A stretch of 64,000 nt of DNA from Mycobacterium sp. (GTDB lineage Bacteria; Actinomycetota; Actinomycetes; Mycobacteriales; Mycobacteriaceae): contig NZ_SCRH01000053.1 of NCBI RefSeq assembly GCF_004298145.1, positions 1-64,000 on the forward strand, in the 5' to 3' direction. The notes beneath the pieces are model-generated. The model was not told where the DNA came from and ran no database searches. It saw only the letters and a program-made list of their open reading frames with translations. Below are positions 1-8,508 of the stretch, piece by piece. How positions within the stretch are numbered: the first letter of the stretch is position 1; every line of letters begins with the position of its first letter. The position numbers and the translations under genes were made by a program.

Positions 1-180
1 CGCGGCGGGCCGTCACCATCAGACCCCGTGACGGTCGCGAGCGCGGCGCAGCCGGGCGCGGCGGGCCGTCACCATCAGACCCCGTGACGGTCGCGAGCGC
101 GGCGCAGCCGGGCGCGGCGGACCGTCACCATCAGACCCCGTGACGGTCGCGAGCGCGGCGCAGCCGGGCGCGGCGGACCG
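1..180. repeat. 56-bp tandem repeat, at least 3.2 copies
   Basis: Three head-to-tail 56-base copies (1-56, 57-112, 113-168) are followed by 12 bases of a fourth. Each unit starts CGCGGCGGGCCGTCACCATC. Copies are identical except that base 9 changes from G to A in the third and fourth. The window opens exactly on a unit boundary, so the array probably continues upstream. It lies before the MFS gene, has no spacers and looks like a VNTR-type intergenic array. Bases 181-251 hold nothing else recognisable. Confidence 0.9.
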
Positions 181-251
181 AAACTGCCCGAGCAGGAAGC
201 CAGGCATTCACCGGTAGCGGCACAAGTCCTACCACGAAATTTCCCGGCGGT

Positions 252-1619
252 ATGCAAGCATGGGGAATGCAGACCGACCCGGCCGCTACGCCCGAAATCG
301 GCGAGGGCGTGCGCTGGTGGATCATGGTCGTTTCGCTGCTGACAACGGCAAGTTCGTTCCTCTTCATCAACGGCGTCGCGTTTTTGATCCCGTCGCTGCA
401 AGCCTCACGCGGCATCCGGCTGGACGAAGCCGGTCTGCTGGCCTCGATGCCCAGCTGGGGCATGGTGGTGACGCTGGTGCTGTGGGGCTATGTACTGGAC
501 CGGGTGGGCGAACGGGTGGTGATGGCCACGGGCTCGGCACTGACCGCGGGAGCGGCCTACGCTGCGGCGTCGGCGCATTCGATGGTGCTGATCGCCATGT
601 ATCTGTTTTTCGGTGGTATGGCCGCCGCCAGTTGCAACACTGCGGGCGGGCGGCTGGTGTCCTCCTGGTTTCCGCCCCACCAGCGCGGTCTTGCCATGGG
701 TATCCGCCAGACCGCGCAACCGCTGGGAATCGCCGTGGGCGCCATGGTGATTCCCGAGCTCGCCGAACACGGACCGCAGAACGGACTCAAATTCACCGCG
801 CTGGCATGCACGGTCGGGGCGATAGCGAGCGTGGTCGGAATCGTCGATCCGCCGCGGAAACCGCGCGCGAGTGCAAGCCATCAGGAACTCGCCAGCCCGT
901 ATCGAAGGTCGTTGACGCTGTGGCGGATTCATGCGGTGGCGGGCCTGATGATGATGCCCCAGACGGTGACGGTGACGTTCATGCTGGTATGGCTGATCAG
1001 GAACCTGCACTGGTCGGTTGCGGCCGCCGGCGGGTTGGTCACGCTTTCACAGCTGCTGGGCGCGCTCGGCCGGGTCGCCGTGGGCCGCTTGTCCGATCGG
1101 CTCGGCTCACGGATGCGGCCCGTCCGCTACCTCGCGGCCGCCGCCGTGTTGGCGCTTCTCTTGCTGGCGTGGGCCGATTACTCGAATTCGCGGTGGCAGG
1201 CGTGGCTCATGGTCGCCGTCGCGGTGATCGCAGTGCTCGACAACGGGCTGGAGGCCACTGCCATCACCGAATTCGCCGGGCCTTACTGGAGCGGACGCGC
1301 CCTGGGCATCCAGAACACCACCCAGCGCATGATGGCGGCCGCCGGCCCCCCGCTGTTCGGTGCCTTGATTTCGGCCGCGAAATATCCATCGGCATGGCTG
1401 CTGTGCGCTTTGTTCCCGCTGGCGGCGATGCCGCTGGTGCCGACGCGGTTGCTCCCGCCCGGCTTGGAGACTAAAGCCCGGCGGCAATCCGTTCGCCGAC
1501 TTCGCTGGTGGCGAGCCGTCCGTTCCCACGCGTCGCCAGATGCCGCTCGACGGCACGGTCCACCCGGGCGGCGGCAGCGTCCTCACCGAGATGGGCGAGC
1601 AGCAACGCCACCGACATGA
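252..1619 (+). CDS. MFS transporter (Rv2994-like)
   Basis: This is a major facilitator superfamily membrane protein of 455 residues, substrate unknown. It shows about twelve hydrophobic segments, starting near residues 24-48. A motif-A-like loop (GYVLDRVGERVV, residues 79-90) is echoed in the second half by GRLSDRLGSR. The ATG at 252 is used; a second ATG lies five codons in at 267, and neither has a strong ribosome-binding site. The membrane fold ends near residue 407. The last roughly 48 residues are arginine-rich and lie antisense to the 3' end of leuB, because no stop occurs until 1619, giving a 149-base tail-to-tail overlap. Its place next to leuB matches Rv2994. Confidence 0.85.
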   Translation: MQAWGMQTDPAATPEIGEGVRWWIMVVSLLTTASSFLFINGVAFLIPSLQASRGIRLDEAGLLASMPSWGMVVTLVLWGYVLDRVGERVVMATGSALTAGAAYAAASAHSMVLIAMYLFFGGMAAASCNTAGGRLVSSWFPPHQRGLAMGIRQTAQPLGIAVGAMVIPELAEHGPQNGLKFTALACTVGAIASVVGIVDPPRKPRASASHQELASPYRRSLTLWRIHAVAGLMMMPQTVTVTFMLVWLIRNLHWSVAAAGGLVTLSQLLGALGRVAVGRLSDRLGSRMRPVRYLAAAAVLALLLLAWADYSNSRWQAWLMVAVAVIAVLDNGLEATAITEFAGPYWSGRALGIQNTTQRMMAAAGPPLFGALISAAKYPSAWLLCALFPLAAMPLVPTRLLPPGLETKARRQSVRRLRWWRAVRSHASPDAARRHGPPGRRQRPHRDGRAATPPT

Positions 1620-2481
1620 TCGCCGCCGTCGGATCCGCGATGCCCTGCCCGGCGATATCCGGCGCGCTACCGTGAACGGGCTCGAACATCGAGGGATTGG
1701 CCCGGGTGGCGTCGATATTTCCACTGGCGGCCAAGCCAATTCCGCCACATACCGCCGCTGAGAGGTCGGTGATGATGTCGCCGAACAGGTTGTCGGTGAC
1801 GATCACATCGAAGCGGCCCGGGTCGGTGACCATGAAGATGGTGGCCGCGTCGATGTGTTGATACGCCACCTCGACGTCCGGATAGTCCTGGCCGACCTCG
1901 GCCACGATGCGCGACCACAACCTGCCGGCGAAGGTCAACACGTTGGTTTTGTGCACCAGTGTCAGGTGCTTTCGGCGCCGCCGAGCGCGCTCGAACGCGT
2001 CGGCGACCACGCGGCGCACACCGAAAGCGGTGTTCTGGCTTACCTCGGTGGCGACTTCGTTGGGCGTCCCGACGCGGATGGCGCCGCCGGTGCCGGTGTA
2101 GGGACCTTCCGTCCCCTCGCGCACCACCACGAAGTCGATCTCGGGATTGCCGGCCAGTGGGCTGTTCACTCCCGGATACAGGCGGCCGGGCCGCAAGTTG
2201 ATGTGATGATCCAGCTCGAAACGCAGGCGCAGCAACAAACCTCGCTCCAGTACCCCGCTGGGCACCGACGGGTCACCGATGGCCCCGAGCAGGATGGCGT
2301 CATGCGCCCGCAACTCGTCGACCACCGAGTCCGGTAGGAGCTCACCGGTGGCGTGGTAGCGTCGCGCACCCAGGTCGTAGCTGGTCTTCTCCACGCCGGG
2401 CAGCACCGCATCCAAGACTTTGACGGCCTCGGACACGACTTCCGGCCCGATACCGTCGCCCTCGATCACCGCCAGCTTCAT
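1471..2481 (-). CDS. leuB: 3-isopropylmalate dehydrogenase
   Basis: This cytosolic enzyme oxidises and decarboxylates 3-isopropylmalate with NAD+ to 2-oxoisocaproate in leucine synthesis. The 336-residue product is full length. It opens with IEGDGIGPEVV (residues 6-16). Arginines of RLRFELDHHINLRP (85-98) and Lys178 in VHKTN are the expected substrate contacts. The acidic metal-binding stretch is TDNLFGDIITD (229-239), and EPVHGSAPDIAG (267-278) binds the cofactor. The ATG start has a strong GAGGAGGAG ribosome-binding site about ten bases upstream. It follows serA on the same strand after 34 bases. Its 3' end overlaps the MFS gene on the other strand. Confidence 0.97.
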   Translation of the reverse strand: MKLAVIEGDGIGPEVVSEAVKVLDAVLPGVEKTSYDLGARRYHATGELLPDSVVDELRAHDAILLGAIGDPSVPSGVLERGLLLRLRFELDHHINLRPGRLYPGVNSPLAGNPEIDFVVVREGTEGPYTGTGGAIRVGTPNEVATEVSQNTAFGVRRVVADAFERARRRRKHLTLVHKTNVLTFAGRLWSRIVAEVGQDYPDVEVAYQHIDAATIFMVTDPGRFDVIVTDNLFGDIITDLSAAVCGGIGLAASGNIDATRANPSMFEPVHGSAPDIAGQGIADPTAAIMSVALLLAHLGEDAAAARVDRAVERHLATRGNGRLATSEVGERIAAGL

Positions 2482-2515
2482 CGGCGTCGCTCCTCCTCAT
2501 CGCGTTGCTCTGCGG
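2482..2515 (-). promoter_or_regulatory. leuB ribosome-binding site within a dispersed GATGAGGAGGAGC element
   Basis: On the minus strand the serA-leuB gap contains GCGATGAGGAGGAGCGACG. This supplies an unusually strong Shine-Dalgarno sequence for leuB. The same core, with GATGCA upstream and CGGGCAATC downstream, recurs at 57052-57146 and 60997-61112, so this looks like one copy of a dispersed mycobacterial intergenic element that ends in a ribosome-binding site. Confidence 0.6.
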
Positions 2516-4102
2516 TCACGAGAGATCAACCACCTCAAGCTTGTTGGCGCCGACGGCTGCGCCGATTTCCGAGCGCACCTCGCCCGGCACGTCTCGGTCC
2601 AGCCGCAGCAGGATCGTCGCACCCGGGCCCTCGGCGTCCTCGGAGAGTTGCGCGGCTTGGATATTCACCCCAGCCGAGCCCAGCAGCGTGCCGATCTTGC
2701 CCAGCGCGCCCGGCTGGTCGGCGTAGTTGATCACCAGGTTGATGCCCTGGGCGCGCAGGTCGAAGTTGCGGCCGTTGATCTGGACGATCTTTTCGACCAG
2801 TTGCGGCTCGGTCAGCGTGCCCGCGACGTTGACGACCGTGCCGTCCGCACCGACGGCACGCACGTCGACCACACTACGGTGGCTGGGGCTTTCCGAAGCC
2901 GTGCTGATTTCGGCGGTGATGCCGCGTTCCTCGGCCAGCGCCGGCGCGTTGACGAACGTCACCGGACCCTCGACGACGGCCGAGAACAACCCGCGTAGAG
3001 CCGAAAGTTTCAGCACCCCAACATCTTCGGAGGCCAGCTCGCCGCGCACCTGCACCGACAGCGACACCGGCGGGCCGTCGGACAGCGTGGCGGCCAGCAC
3101 GCCGAGCTTGCGCACCAGATCCAGCCACGGCGCCACCTCTTCGTTGACCGCCCCGCCGCCGACGTTGACGGCGTCGGGAACGAATTCCCCGGCCAGGGCG
3201 AGCTTCACGCTTGCCGCGACGTCGGTGCCGGCCCGGTCCTGCGCCTCCTCGGTGGATGCGCCCAGATGCGGTGTGACCACCACCTGCGACAGGTCGAACA
3301 GCGGGCTGTCGGTGCACGGCTCGGTGGCGAACACATCGATACCGGCGGCCCGGACGTGGCCGCTGGTGATGGCTTCGGCCAGCGCCGCCTCGTCCACCAG
3401 GCCGCCGCGGGCGGCGTTGACGATGATGACGCCCGGTTTGGTCTTGGCCAGCGTCTCCTTGCCGATAAGGCCCGCTGTCTCGGGTGTTTTGGGCAGATGC
3501 ACCGAGATGAAGTCGGCGCGGCCCAGCAGGTCGTCGAGGGACAGCAGCTCGATACCCAGCTGAGCGGCCCGCGCCGGCACCACGTACGGGTCGTAGGCAA
3601 TGACGTGGGCGCCGAAAGCGGCCAGCCGCTGGGCGACCAGTTGCCCGATCCGGCCCAGCCCCACCACCCCGACGGTATGCCCGAAGATCTCCGTGCCGGA
3701 GAACGACGAGCGCTTCCACTCGTGGGCATGCAGCGAGGCGTCGGCCACGGTGATCTGGCGGGCCGCGGCCAGCAGCAGCGCGATCGCGTGTTCGGCGGCG
3801 CTGTGAATGTTCGACGTCGGCGCGTTGACCACCAGCACACCGCGCTCGGTGGCGGCGTTCACGTCGACGTTGTCCAGGCCCACCCCGGCGCGGGCGACGA
3901 TCTTCAGCTTGGTCGCCGCTGCCAGCACCTCGGCGTCGACGGTGGTGGCCGAGCGCACCAGCAGCGCGTCGGCCTCCGGCACGGCCGCCAGCAGCTTCTC
4001 CCGGTCGGGCCCGTCCACCCAGCGCACCTCGACCTGGTCGCCCAGGGCCGCGACGGTTGATTCGGAGAGTTTGTCGGCAATGAGTACCACAGGCAGATTC
4101 AC
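2516..4102 (-). CDS. serA: D-3-phosphoglycerate dehydrogenase, long ACT-containing form
   Basis: This enzyme catalyses the first step of serine synthesis, oxidising 3-phosphoglycerate to 3-phosphohydroxypyruvate with NAD+. The 528-residue product is the long mycobacterial type. The nucleotide-binding turn is VGLGRIG (147-153). The catalytic set is Arg232 (ARGG), Glu261 and His279 (TPHLGAST). An intervening allosteric (ASB-type) domain covers about 317-452 and a C-terminal ACT domain about 455-528, consistent with serine feedback in this family. The start is ATG, with little upstream sequence before the remnant on the opposite strand. It runs into leuB with a 34-base gap and is probably cotranscribed with it. 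Confidence 0.97.
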   Translation of the reverse strand: MNLPVVLIADKLSESTVAALGDQVEVRWVDGPDREKLLAAVPEADALLVRSATTVDAEVLAAATKLKIVARAGVGLDNVDVNAATERGVLVVNAPTSNIHSAAEHAIALLLAAARQITVADASLHAHEWKRSSFSGTEIFGHTVGVVGLGRIGQLVAQRLAAFGAHVIAYDPYVVPARAAQLGIELLSLDDLLGRADFISVHLPKTPETAGLIGKETLAKTKPGVIIVNAARGGLVDEAALAEAITSGHVRAAGIDVFATEPCTDSPLFDLSQVVVTPHLGASTEEAQDRAGTDVAASVKLALAGEFVPDAVNVGGGAVNEEVAPWLDLVRKLGVLAATLSDGPPVSLSVQVRGELASEDVGVLKLSALRGLFSAVVEGPVTFVNAPALAEERGITAEISTASESPSHRSVVDVRAVGADGTVVNVAGTLTEPQLVEKIVQINGRNFDLRAQGINLVINYADQPGALGKIGTLLGSAGVNIQAAQLSEDAEGPGATILLRLDRDVPGEVRSEIGAAVGANKLEVVDLS

Positions 4103-4128
4103 CCGGCCAGCCTATCGGCTGCCATTGA

Positions 4129-4263
4129 GGCGTCGACGTCACCGTCGTCGGCGGCGGCCTCAGCGGGTTGACCGCTGCGATCGTCTGCGCCCGGGCCGGC
4201 CTGAAAGTGCAGGTCGCCGAGGCTCAACCGGCCTTTGGGGCCCGCACTCGGGACCTACGATGA
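4129..4263 (+). pseudogene. Remnant of an FAD/NAD(P)-binding oxidoreductase N-terminus (Rv2997-like)
   Basis: This reading frame of 44 codons plus a stop has no start codon. From 4132 it reads as the N-terminus of an FAD-dependent oxidoreductase: VDVTVVGGGLSGLTAAIVCA, then a GLKVQVAEAQ beta strand ending in the acidic ribose-binding residue. The frame is stopped upstream by TGA at 4126-4128 and downstream by TGA at 4261-4263, just before wrbA. In M. tuberculosis, as I recall, serA1 is followed by Rv2997, a roughly 480-residue dehydrogenase of this type. The simplest reading is that most of that gene was deleted here, joining its 5' end to wrbA. The protein homology is seen in sequence; the Rv2997 identity is inferred. 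Confidence 0.7.
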
Positions 4264-4267
4264 CGTC

Positions 4268-4870
4268 GTGACCAAACTTGCGATCATCTATTATTCGGCC
4301 ACCGGCCATGGCACCACGATGGCGCGGCGCGTCGCCGCCGCGGCCGAGTCGGCGGGGGCCGAAGTCCGCCTGCGCCACGTCGCCGAAACCCATGACGCCG
4401 AATCGTTCGCCCACAATCCGGCCTGGACGGCGAACTATGAGGCGACGAAGGATCTTCCGGCGGCAACCGGTGACGACATCGTCTGGGCCGACGCGGTGAT
4501 CTTCGGCTCACCGACTCGGTTCGGCTGTCCGGCAGCGCAATTGCGCACGTTCCTCGACTCGCTGGGCGGGCTGTGGGCGCAAGGCAAGCTCGCCGACAAG
4601 GTGTATGCGGCGTTCACGTCGTCCAACACCGTGCACGGCGGTCAGGAAACCACCCTGGTCTCGCTGTACATCACGCTGATGCATTTCGGCGGCATCATCG
4701 TGCCCCCGGGATATACGGATCCGTGCAAATTCGTCGACGGCAATCCGTACGGGGTCAGCCTGGTCAGCACCCACGACAACATCACCGAATTCGACGAGCC
4801 CACCGAAAACGCGCTGGAGCACCTGGCCCGCCGGGTGGTCGCCACGGCGGAGCGCCTCGCGGCGTCCTGA
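4268..4870 (+). CDS. wrbA: WrbA-type NAD(P)H:quinone oxidoreductase (flavodoxin-like)
   Basis: This 200-residue flavodoxin-fold protein is predicted to reduce quinones by two electrons using NAD(P)H and FMN, in the cytosol, as protection from redox cycling. The N-terminal KLAIIYYSATGHGTTMA is the phosphate-binding loop. GSPTRFGCPAAQLRTFLD and FTSSNTVHGGQETT are typical of the WrbA family. GTG at 4268 is chosen because the beta strand begins directly after it; an upstream in-frame GTG at 4235 would add residues encoded inside the oxidoreductase remnant. It converges on ilvC. M. tuberculosis has no such gene at this place as far as I recall, so it may mark the deletion or replacement at this junction. 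Confidence 0.85.
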   Translation: MTKLAIIYYSATGHGTTMARRVAAAAESAGAEVRLRHVAETHDAESFAHNPAWTANYEATKDLPAATGDDIVWADAVIFGSPTRFGCPAAQLRTFLDSLGGLWAQGKLADKVYAAFTSSNTVHGGQETTLVSLYITLMHFGGIIVPPGYTDPCKFVDGNPYGVSLVSTHDNITEFDEPTENALEHLARRVVATAERLAAS

Positions 4871-4876
4871 GCCACC

Positions 4877-4932
4877 GAACGTGCACTCACCACTTGACAA
4901 TGCCGCGGAAAGTTCGCCCTGAGTACACGTTC
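4877..4932. terminator. Inverted repeat between convergent wrbA and ilvC
   Basis: GAACGTGCACTCA (4877-4889) and TGAGTACACGTTC (4920-4932) pair at 12 of 13 positions around a 30-base loop. The element lies in the 74-base gap between two convergent genes and could serve as a bidirectional terminator, although no T-run follows either arm. Confidence 0.5.
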
Positions 4933-4944
4933 GGCGCGAAGGAG

Positions 4945-5976
4945 CTATGCCGTCTCGGTGATCGGCCGGTCGACCCAGCTCATCAGGTCGCGCAGCTTCT
5001 TGCCGGTGACCTCGATGGGGTGCTCGGCGTTCTCCTTGCGCAGCTGCTCGAGCTGTTTGTTGCCGCCCTCGACGTTGGCGACCAGCTTCTTGACGAAGTC
5101 ACCGTTCTGGATGTCACGCAGGATCTCACGCATCCGCTCCTTGGTGCCGGCGTCGATGACGCGCGGCCCCGACAGGTACCCGCCGAACTCGGCGGTGTCG
5201 GACACCGAGTAGTTCATCCGGGCGATGCCACCCTCATACATCAGGTCGACGATCAGCTTGAGTTCGTGCAGCACCTCGAAGTACGCCATCTCCGGCGGGT
5301 AGCCCGCCTCGACCATCACGTCGAAACCGGTCTTCACCAGTTCCTCTGTGCCACCGCACAAGACGGCCTGCTCACCGAAGAGGTCGGTTTCGGTCTCGTC
5401 CTTGAAGGTGGTCTTGATGACGCCGGCCCGGGTGCCGCCGATGGCCTTGGCGTACGACAGCGCCAGCGCCTCGCCGTTCCCGGTCGGGTCCTGGTCGACG
5501 GCGATCAGACACGGCACACCCTTGCCGTCGACGAACTGCCGGCGCACCAGATGGCCGGGGCCCTTGGGGGCGACCATCGCGACGGTGACGTCGGCTGGCG
5601 GTTTGATCAGGTCGAAGTGGATGTTGAGCCCGTGACCGAAAAACAAAGCGTCACCGGGCTTCAGGTTGGGCTCGATGTCGTTCTTGAAGATGTCGGCCTG
5701 CGCGGTGTCGGGCGCCAGCAGCATGATGACGTCGGCCCACTTGGCGACCTCGGCCGGGGTGTCGACGTCCAGGCCCTGCTCGGAAACCTTGGCGCGGGAC
5801 TTCGACCCCTCCTGCAGCCCCACCTTCACCTGCACGCCGGAGTCGCGCAGGCTCAGCGAGTGCGCGTGCCCTTGGCTGCCGTATCCGATGACCCCGACTT
5901 TGCGACCCTGGATGACGGTCAGGTCCGCATCGTCGTCGTAGAACATCGGCAATGTCTCCCCAGACGGGTTAGCCAC
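4945..5976 (-). CDS. ilvC: Ketol-acid reductoisomerase
   Basis: This NADPH- and magnesium-dependent enzyme isomerises and reduces acetolactate or acetohydroxybutyrate, the second common step of valine, isoleucine and leucine synthesis. The 343-residue class I protein has the nucleotide loop VIGYGSQGHAHS (29-40). The usual mycobacterial N-terminus, MFYDDDADL, begins at residue 11. GTG at 5976 is supported by a good ribosome-binding site (AAGGAGA, eight bases upstream), so the ten extra residues may be real. It is the third gene of ilvB-ilvN-ilvC, 32 bases after ilvN. Its expression is probably governed by the attenuator in front of ilvB. Confidence 0.97.
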   Translation of the reverse strand: MANPSGETLPMFYDDDADLTVIQGRKVGVIGYGSQGHAHSLSLRDSGVQVKVGLQEGSKSRAKVSEQGLDVDTPAEVAKWADVIMLLAPDTAQADIFKNDIEPNLKPGDALFFGHGLNIHFDLIKPPADVTVAMVAPKGPGHLVRRQFVDGKGVPCLIAVDQDPTGNGEALALSYAKAIGGTRAGVIKTTFKDETETDLFGEQAVLCGGTEELVKTGFDVMVEAGYPPEMAYFEVLHELKLIVDLMYEGGIARMNYSVSDTAEFGGYLSGPRVIDAGTKERMREILRDIQNGDFVKKLVANVEGGNKQLEQLRKENAEHPIEVTGKKLRDLMSWVDRPITETA

Positions 5977-6008
5977 TTCACTATCTCCTTCTCGTTTGCA
6001 CTGAAAAC

Positions 6009-6515
6009 TTACTTGGCCGTGCCGATTCCGCGCGGACCGCGGGACAACGACACCACTCCCGATTGAACGAGTTCACGGATACCGAACGGCTCCAGGACCC
6101 GCAGTAATGCCTCGATCTTGCCGCGGTCGCCCGTGGCCTCGATCGTCAGCGCTTCGGGTGAGACGTCAATCACCTTGGCGCGGAACAGGTTCACCGCTTC
6201 GATCACCTGACTGCGGATTCCGGCGTCGGCGCGCACCTTGATCAACGCCAATTCCCGCGACACCGAGTTGTCGTCGTCCAGTTCGACGATCTTGATGACA
6301 TTGATCAGCTTGTTGAGCTGCTTGGTGATCTGTTCGAGCGGGGTCTCCTCGGCGGAGACCACGATGGTCATCCGCGACATGTCCTTCTGCTCGGTCGCGC
6401 CGACCGCCAGCGACTCGATGTTGAAGCCGCGCCGCGAGAACAGCGCCGCCACGCGGGCGAGCACACCGGGTTTGTCTTCGACCAGCACCGAGAGCGTGTG
6501 GGTTTGCGGACTCAT
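6009..6515 (-). CDS. ilvN: Acetolactate synthase small (regulatory) subunit
   Basis: This 168-residue regulatory subunit binds the catalytic IlvB subunit and confers valine feedback inhibition. An ACT domain occupies roughly residues 4-80, starting HTLSVLVEDKPGVLARVAAL. A second regulatory domain follows, ending in SLSRGPRGIG. Its ATG overlaps the ilvB stop codon by one base (TGATG), a typical arrangement for translational coupling and balanced subunit output. Length is normal for the family. Confidence 0.96.
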   Translation of the reverse strand: MSPQTHTLSVLVEDKPGVLARVAALFSRRGFNIESLAVGATEQKDMSRMTIVVSAEETPLEQITKQLNKLINVIKIVELDDDNSVSRELALIKVRADAGIRSQVIEAVNLFRAKVIDVSPEALTIEATGDRGKIEALLRVLEPFGIRELVQSGVVSLSRGPRGIGTAK

Positions 6516-8371
6516 CAGGCGTGCCCTTCACTCTCGTCGTCGAACAGCGGGCGGATCCCGCGGGCCGCCTGAATCTCGTCATTGCTGGTGCCGGCGGCCA
6601 CCATCGGCCACACCTGCGCATCCGCGCCGACGATGAAGTCGATCACCACCGGACGGTCGTTGATCGCCCGCGCCGCATTGATCACGTCGGCGACGTCTTC
6701 CTCACGCTCGCAACGCAATCCGACGCAGCCCAGCGCCTCGGCCAGCTTCACGAAGTCCGGGATGCGATGCGAATGCGTGGCCAGATCCGTTTGCGAGTAG
6801 CGCTCTTGGTAGAACAGCGTCTGCCACTGGCGGACCATGCCCAGGTTGCCGTTGTTGATCAGGGCCACCTTGATCGGCACGCCTTCGACCGCGCAGGTGG
6901 CCAATTCCTGGTTGGTCATCTGGAAACAGCCGTCGCCGTCGATCGCCCACACCTCCGCGTCCGGGCGGCCCATCTTGGCGCCCATCGCGGCCGGAACGGC
7001 AAACCCCATGGTGCCCAGGCCGCCGGAGTTGAGCCAGGTGCGCGGCTTCTCGTAGGAGATGAATTGAGCCGCCCACATCTGGTGCTGGCCGACGCCGGCG
7101 ACATACACGGCGTCCGGGCCGGCGATCTGACCCAGCTTCTCGATGACGTACTCCGGGCCGAGGCTGCCGTCGCTCTGCGGCCCGTAGCTCAACGGATAGG
7201 TGGACCGAACTTCTTCCAGGTAGGCCCACCACTCGGTCATATCGATCTTGCCGGGCACCCCGTCGTGCCGCAGCGTCTCGAGCAGCTCGACGATGACGGC
7301 CTTGACGTCGCCGACGATCGGCACGTCGGCATGGCGGTTCTTGCCGATCTCGGCCGGGTCGATATCGGCGTGGATGACCTTGGCTTCCGGCGCGAACGTG
7401 TCGAGCTTCCCGGTCACCCGGTCATCGAAGCGGGTTCCCAGCGCGATCAGCAGGTCGCTGCGCTGCAGCGCCCCCACCGCGGCGACGGTGCCGTGCATGC
7501 CGGGCATGCCCATGTGCTGACGATGGCTGTCCGGGAATGCGCCGCGCGCCATCAGGGTGGTCACCACCGGGATGCCGGTCAACTCGGCCAGCTCGCGCAG
7601 CTCCTCGGTCGCATCCCCGCGGATCACGCCACCGCCCACGTACAGCACCGGTTTGCGGGCGGCCGCGATCAGCTTGGCGGCCTCACGGATCTGCCGGTTG
7701 TGCGGCTTGGTGTTCGGCTTGTATCCGGGCAGATCGATGCGCGGCGGCCAGCTGAACGTGCACTGGCCCTGCAGCACGTCCTTGGGGATATCCACCAGCA
7801 CGGCGCCGGGGCGGCCCGAGGAGGCGATGTGGAATGCCTCGGCGAGCACCTGCGGGATCTCGTTACCGGAGCGGACCAGGAAGTTGTGCTTGGTGATCGG
7901 CATCGTGATGCCCGAGATGTCGGCTTCCTGGAAGGCGTCGGTGCCGATCAGCGCGCGCCCGACCTGGCCGGTGACGGCGACAACGGGTATCGAGTCCATC
8001 TGGGCGTCGGCCAGGGCGGTGACCAGGTTGGTGGCTCCGGGGCCGGACGTCGCCATGCAGACACCGACCCTGCCGGTGGCGTGCGCGTAGCCGCTGGCGG
8101 CGTGGCCGGCGCCCTGCTCATGGCGGACCAGCACGTGGCGCAGCTTCTTCGAGTCGAACAGCGGGTCATAGACCGGCAGCACCGCGCCGCCGGGAATGCC
8201 GAAGATCACCTCGACGTCGAGTTCCTCCAGCGAACGGATCACCGACTGCGCGCCGGTAAGTTGCTCGGGCCCAATGCGTTTCGGCTTGCCGTTGGCAGAC
8301 CTCGGGGCCGGGGTCGCCGCGTCGGCGGCGCCCGGTGTGTCGGGTGCGGGCGGCCTGGTGGGAGCGCTCAC
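6515..8371 (-). CDS. ilvB: Acetolactate synthase large (catalytic) subunit
   Basis: This thiamine-diphosphate- and FAD-dependent enzyme condenses pyruvate with pyruvate or 2-oxobutyrate, the first common branched-chain step. It has 618 residues. The thiamine-activating glutamate is Glu85 in LVRHEQGAGHAA. The metal/diphosphate motif is GDGCFQMTNQELAT with INNGNLG downstream. A poorly conserved, Pro/Ala-rich N-terminal stretch of about 35 residues precedes the core, as in other mycobacterial IlvB1 proteins. The GTG start has AAGGA ten bases upstream. Upstream lies a leader peptide and terminator at 8416-8525, so transcription is predicted to respond to charged Leu/Val/Ile tRNA. Confidence 0.97.
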   Translation of the reverse strand: MSAPTRPPAPDTPGAADAATPAPRSANGKPKRIGPEQLTGAQSVIRSLEELDVEVIFGIPGGAVLPVYDPLFDSKKLRHVLVRHEQGAGHAASGYAHATGRVGVCMATSGPGATNLVTALADAQMDSIPVVAVTGQVGRALIGTDAFQEADISGITMPITKHNFLVRSGNEIPQVLAEAFHIASSGRPGAVLVDIPKDVLQGQCTFSWPPRIDLPGYKPNTKPHNRQIREAAKLIAAARKPVLYVGGGVIRGDATEELRELAELTGIPVVTTLMARGAFPDSHRQHMGMPGMHGTVAAVGALQRSDLLIALGTRFDDRVTGKLDTFAPEAKVIHADIDPAEIGKNRHADVPIVGDVKAVIVELLETLRHDGVPGKIDMTEWWAYLEEVRSTYPLSYGPQSDGSLGPEYVIEKLGQIAGPDAVYVAGVGQHQMWAAQFISYEKPRTWLNSGGLGTMGFAVPAAMGAKMGRPDAEVWAIDGDGCFQMTNQELATCAVEGVPIKVALINNGNLGMVRQWQTLFYQERYSQTDLATHSHRIPDFVKLAEALGCVGLRCEREEDVADVINAARAINDRPVVIDFIVGADAQVWPMVAAGTSNDEIQAARGIRPLFDDESEGHA

Positions 8372-8415
8372 TGTCGATCAGTCCTTATTCACTCTGGGAG
8401 TCTCGCGGGGGCAAC

Positions 8416-8452
8416 AAAAAACCCCCGACAGCTCATCTGCTGCACGAGGGTT
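8416..8452 (-). terminator. ilvB attenuator terminator hairpin
   Basis: On the minus strand AACCCTCG (8452-8445) pairs with CGGGGGTT (8427-8420) with one G-U pair. CAGC and GCTG extend the stem inside, and a run of six T residues (8421-8416) follows. This is a canonical intrinsic terminator, rare in mycobacteria. It ends 45 bases before the ilvB start codon, directly after the 3' arm of the upstream hairpin. Confidence 0.85.
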
Positions 8453-8508
8453 GCGCGTTGGTGCTGGATTGCTTCAAATGCTGACGGGCAAGTCAGGCAC
8501 CAACGCGC
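8453..8508 (-). promoter_or_regulatory. ilvB leader pause/anti-terminator hairpin
   Basis: GCGCGTTGGTGC (8508-8497) and GCACCAACGCGC (8464-8453) form a perfect 12-bp inverted repeat. The 5' arm lies inside the last codons of the leader peptide. A ribosome stalled on the Leu/Val/Ile codons just before it would leave it free, whereas one reaching the stop codon would cover it. A smaller CTGAC/GTCAG hairpin sits in the loop. The precise set of alternative structures was not computed. Confidence 0.75.

Noticed and set aside
1..180. CRISPR array
   Set aside because: The 56-base units are contiguous, without unique spacers, and no cas genes are present.
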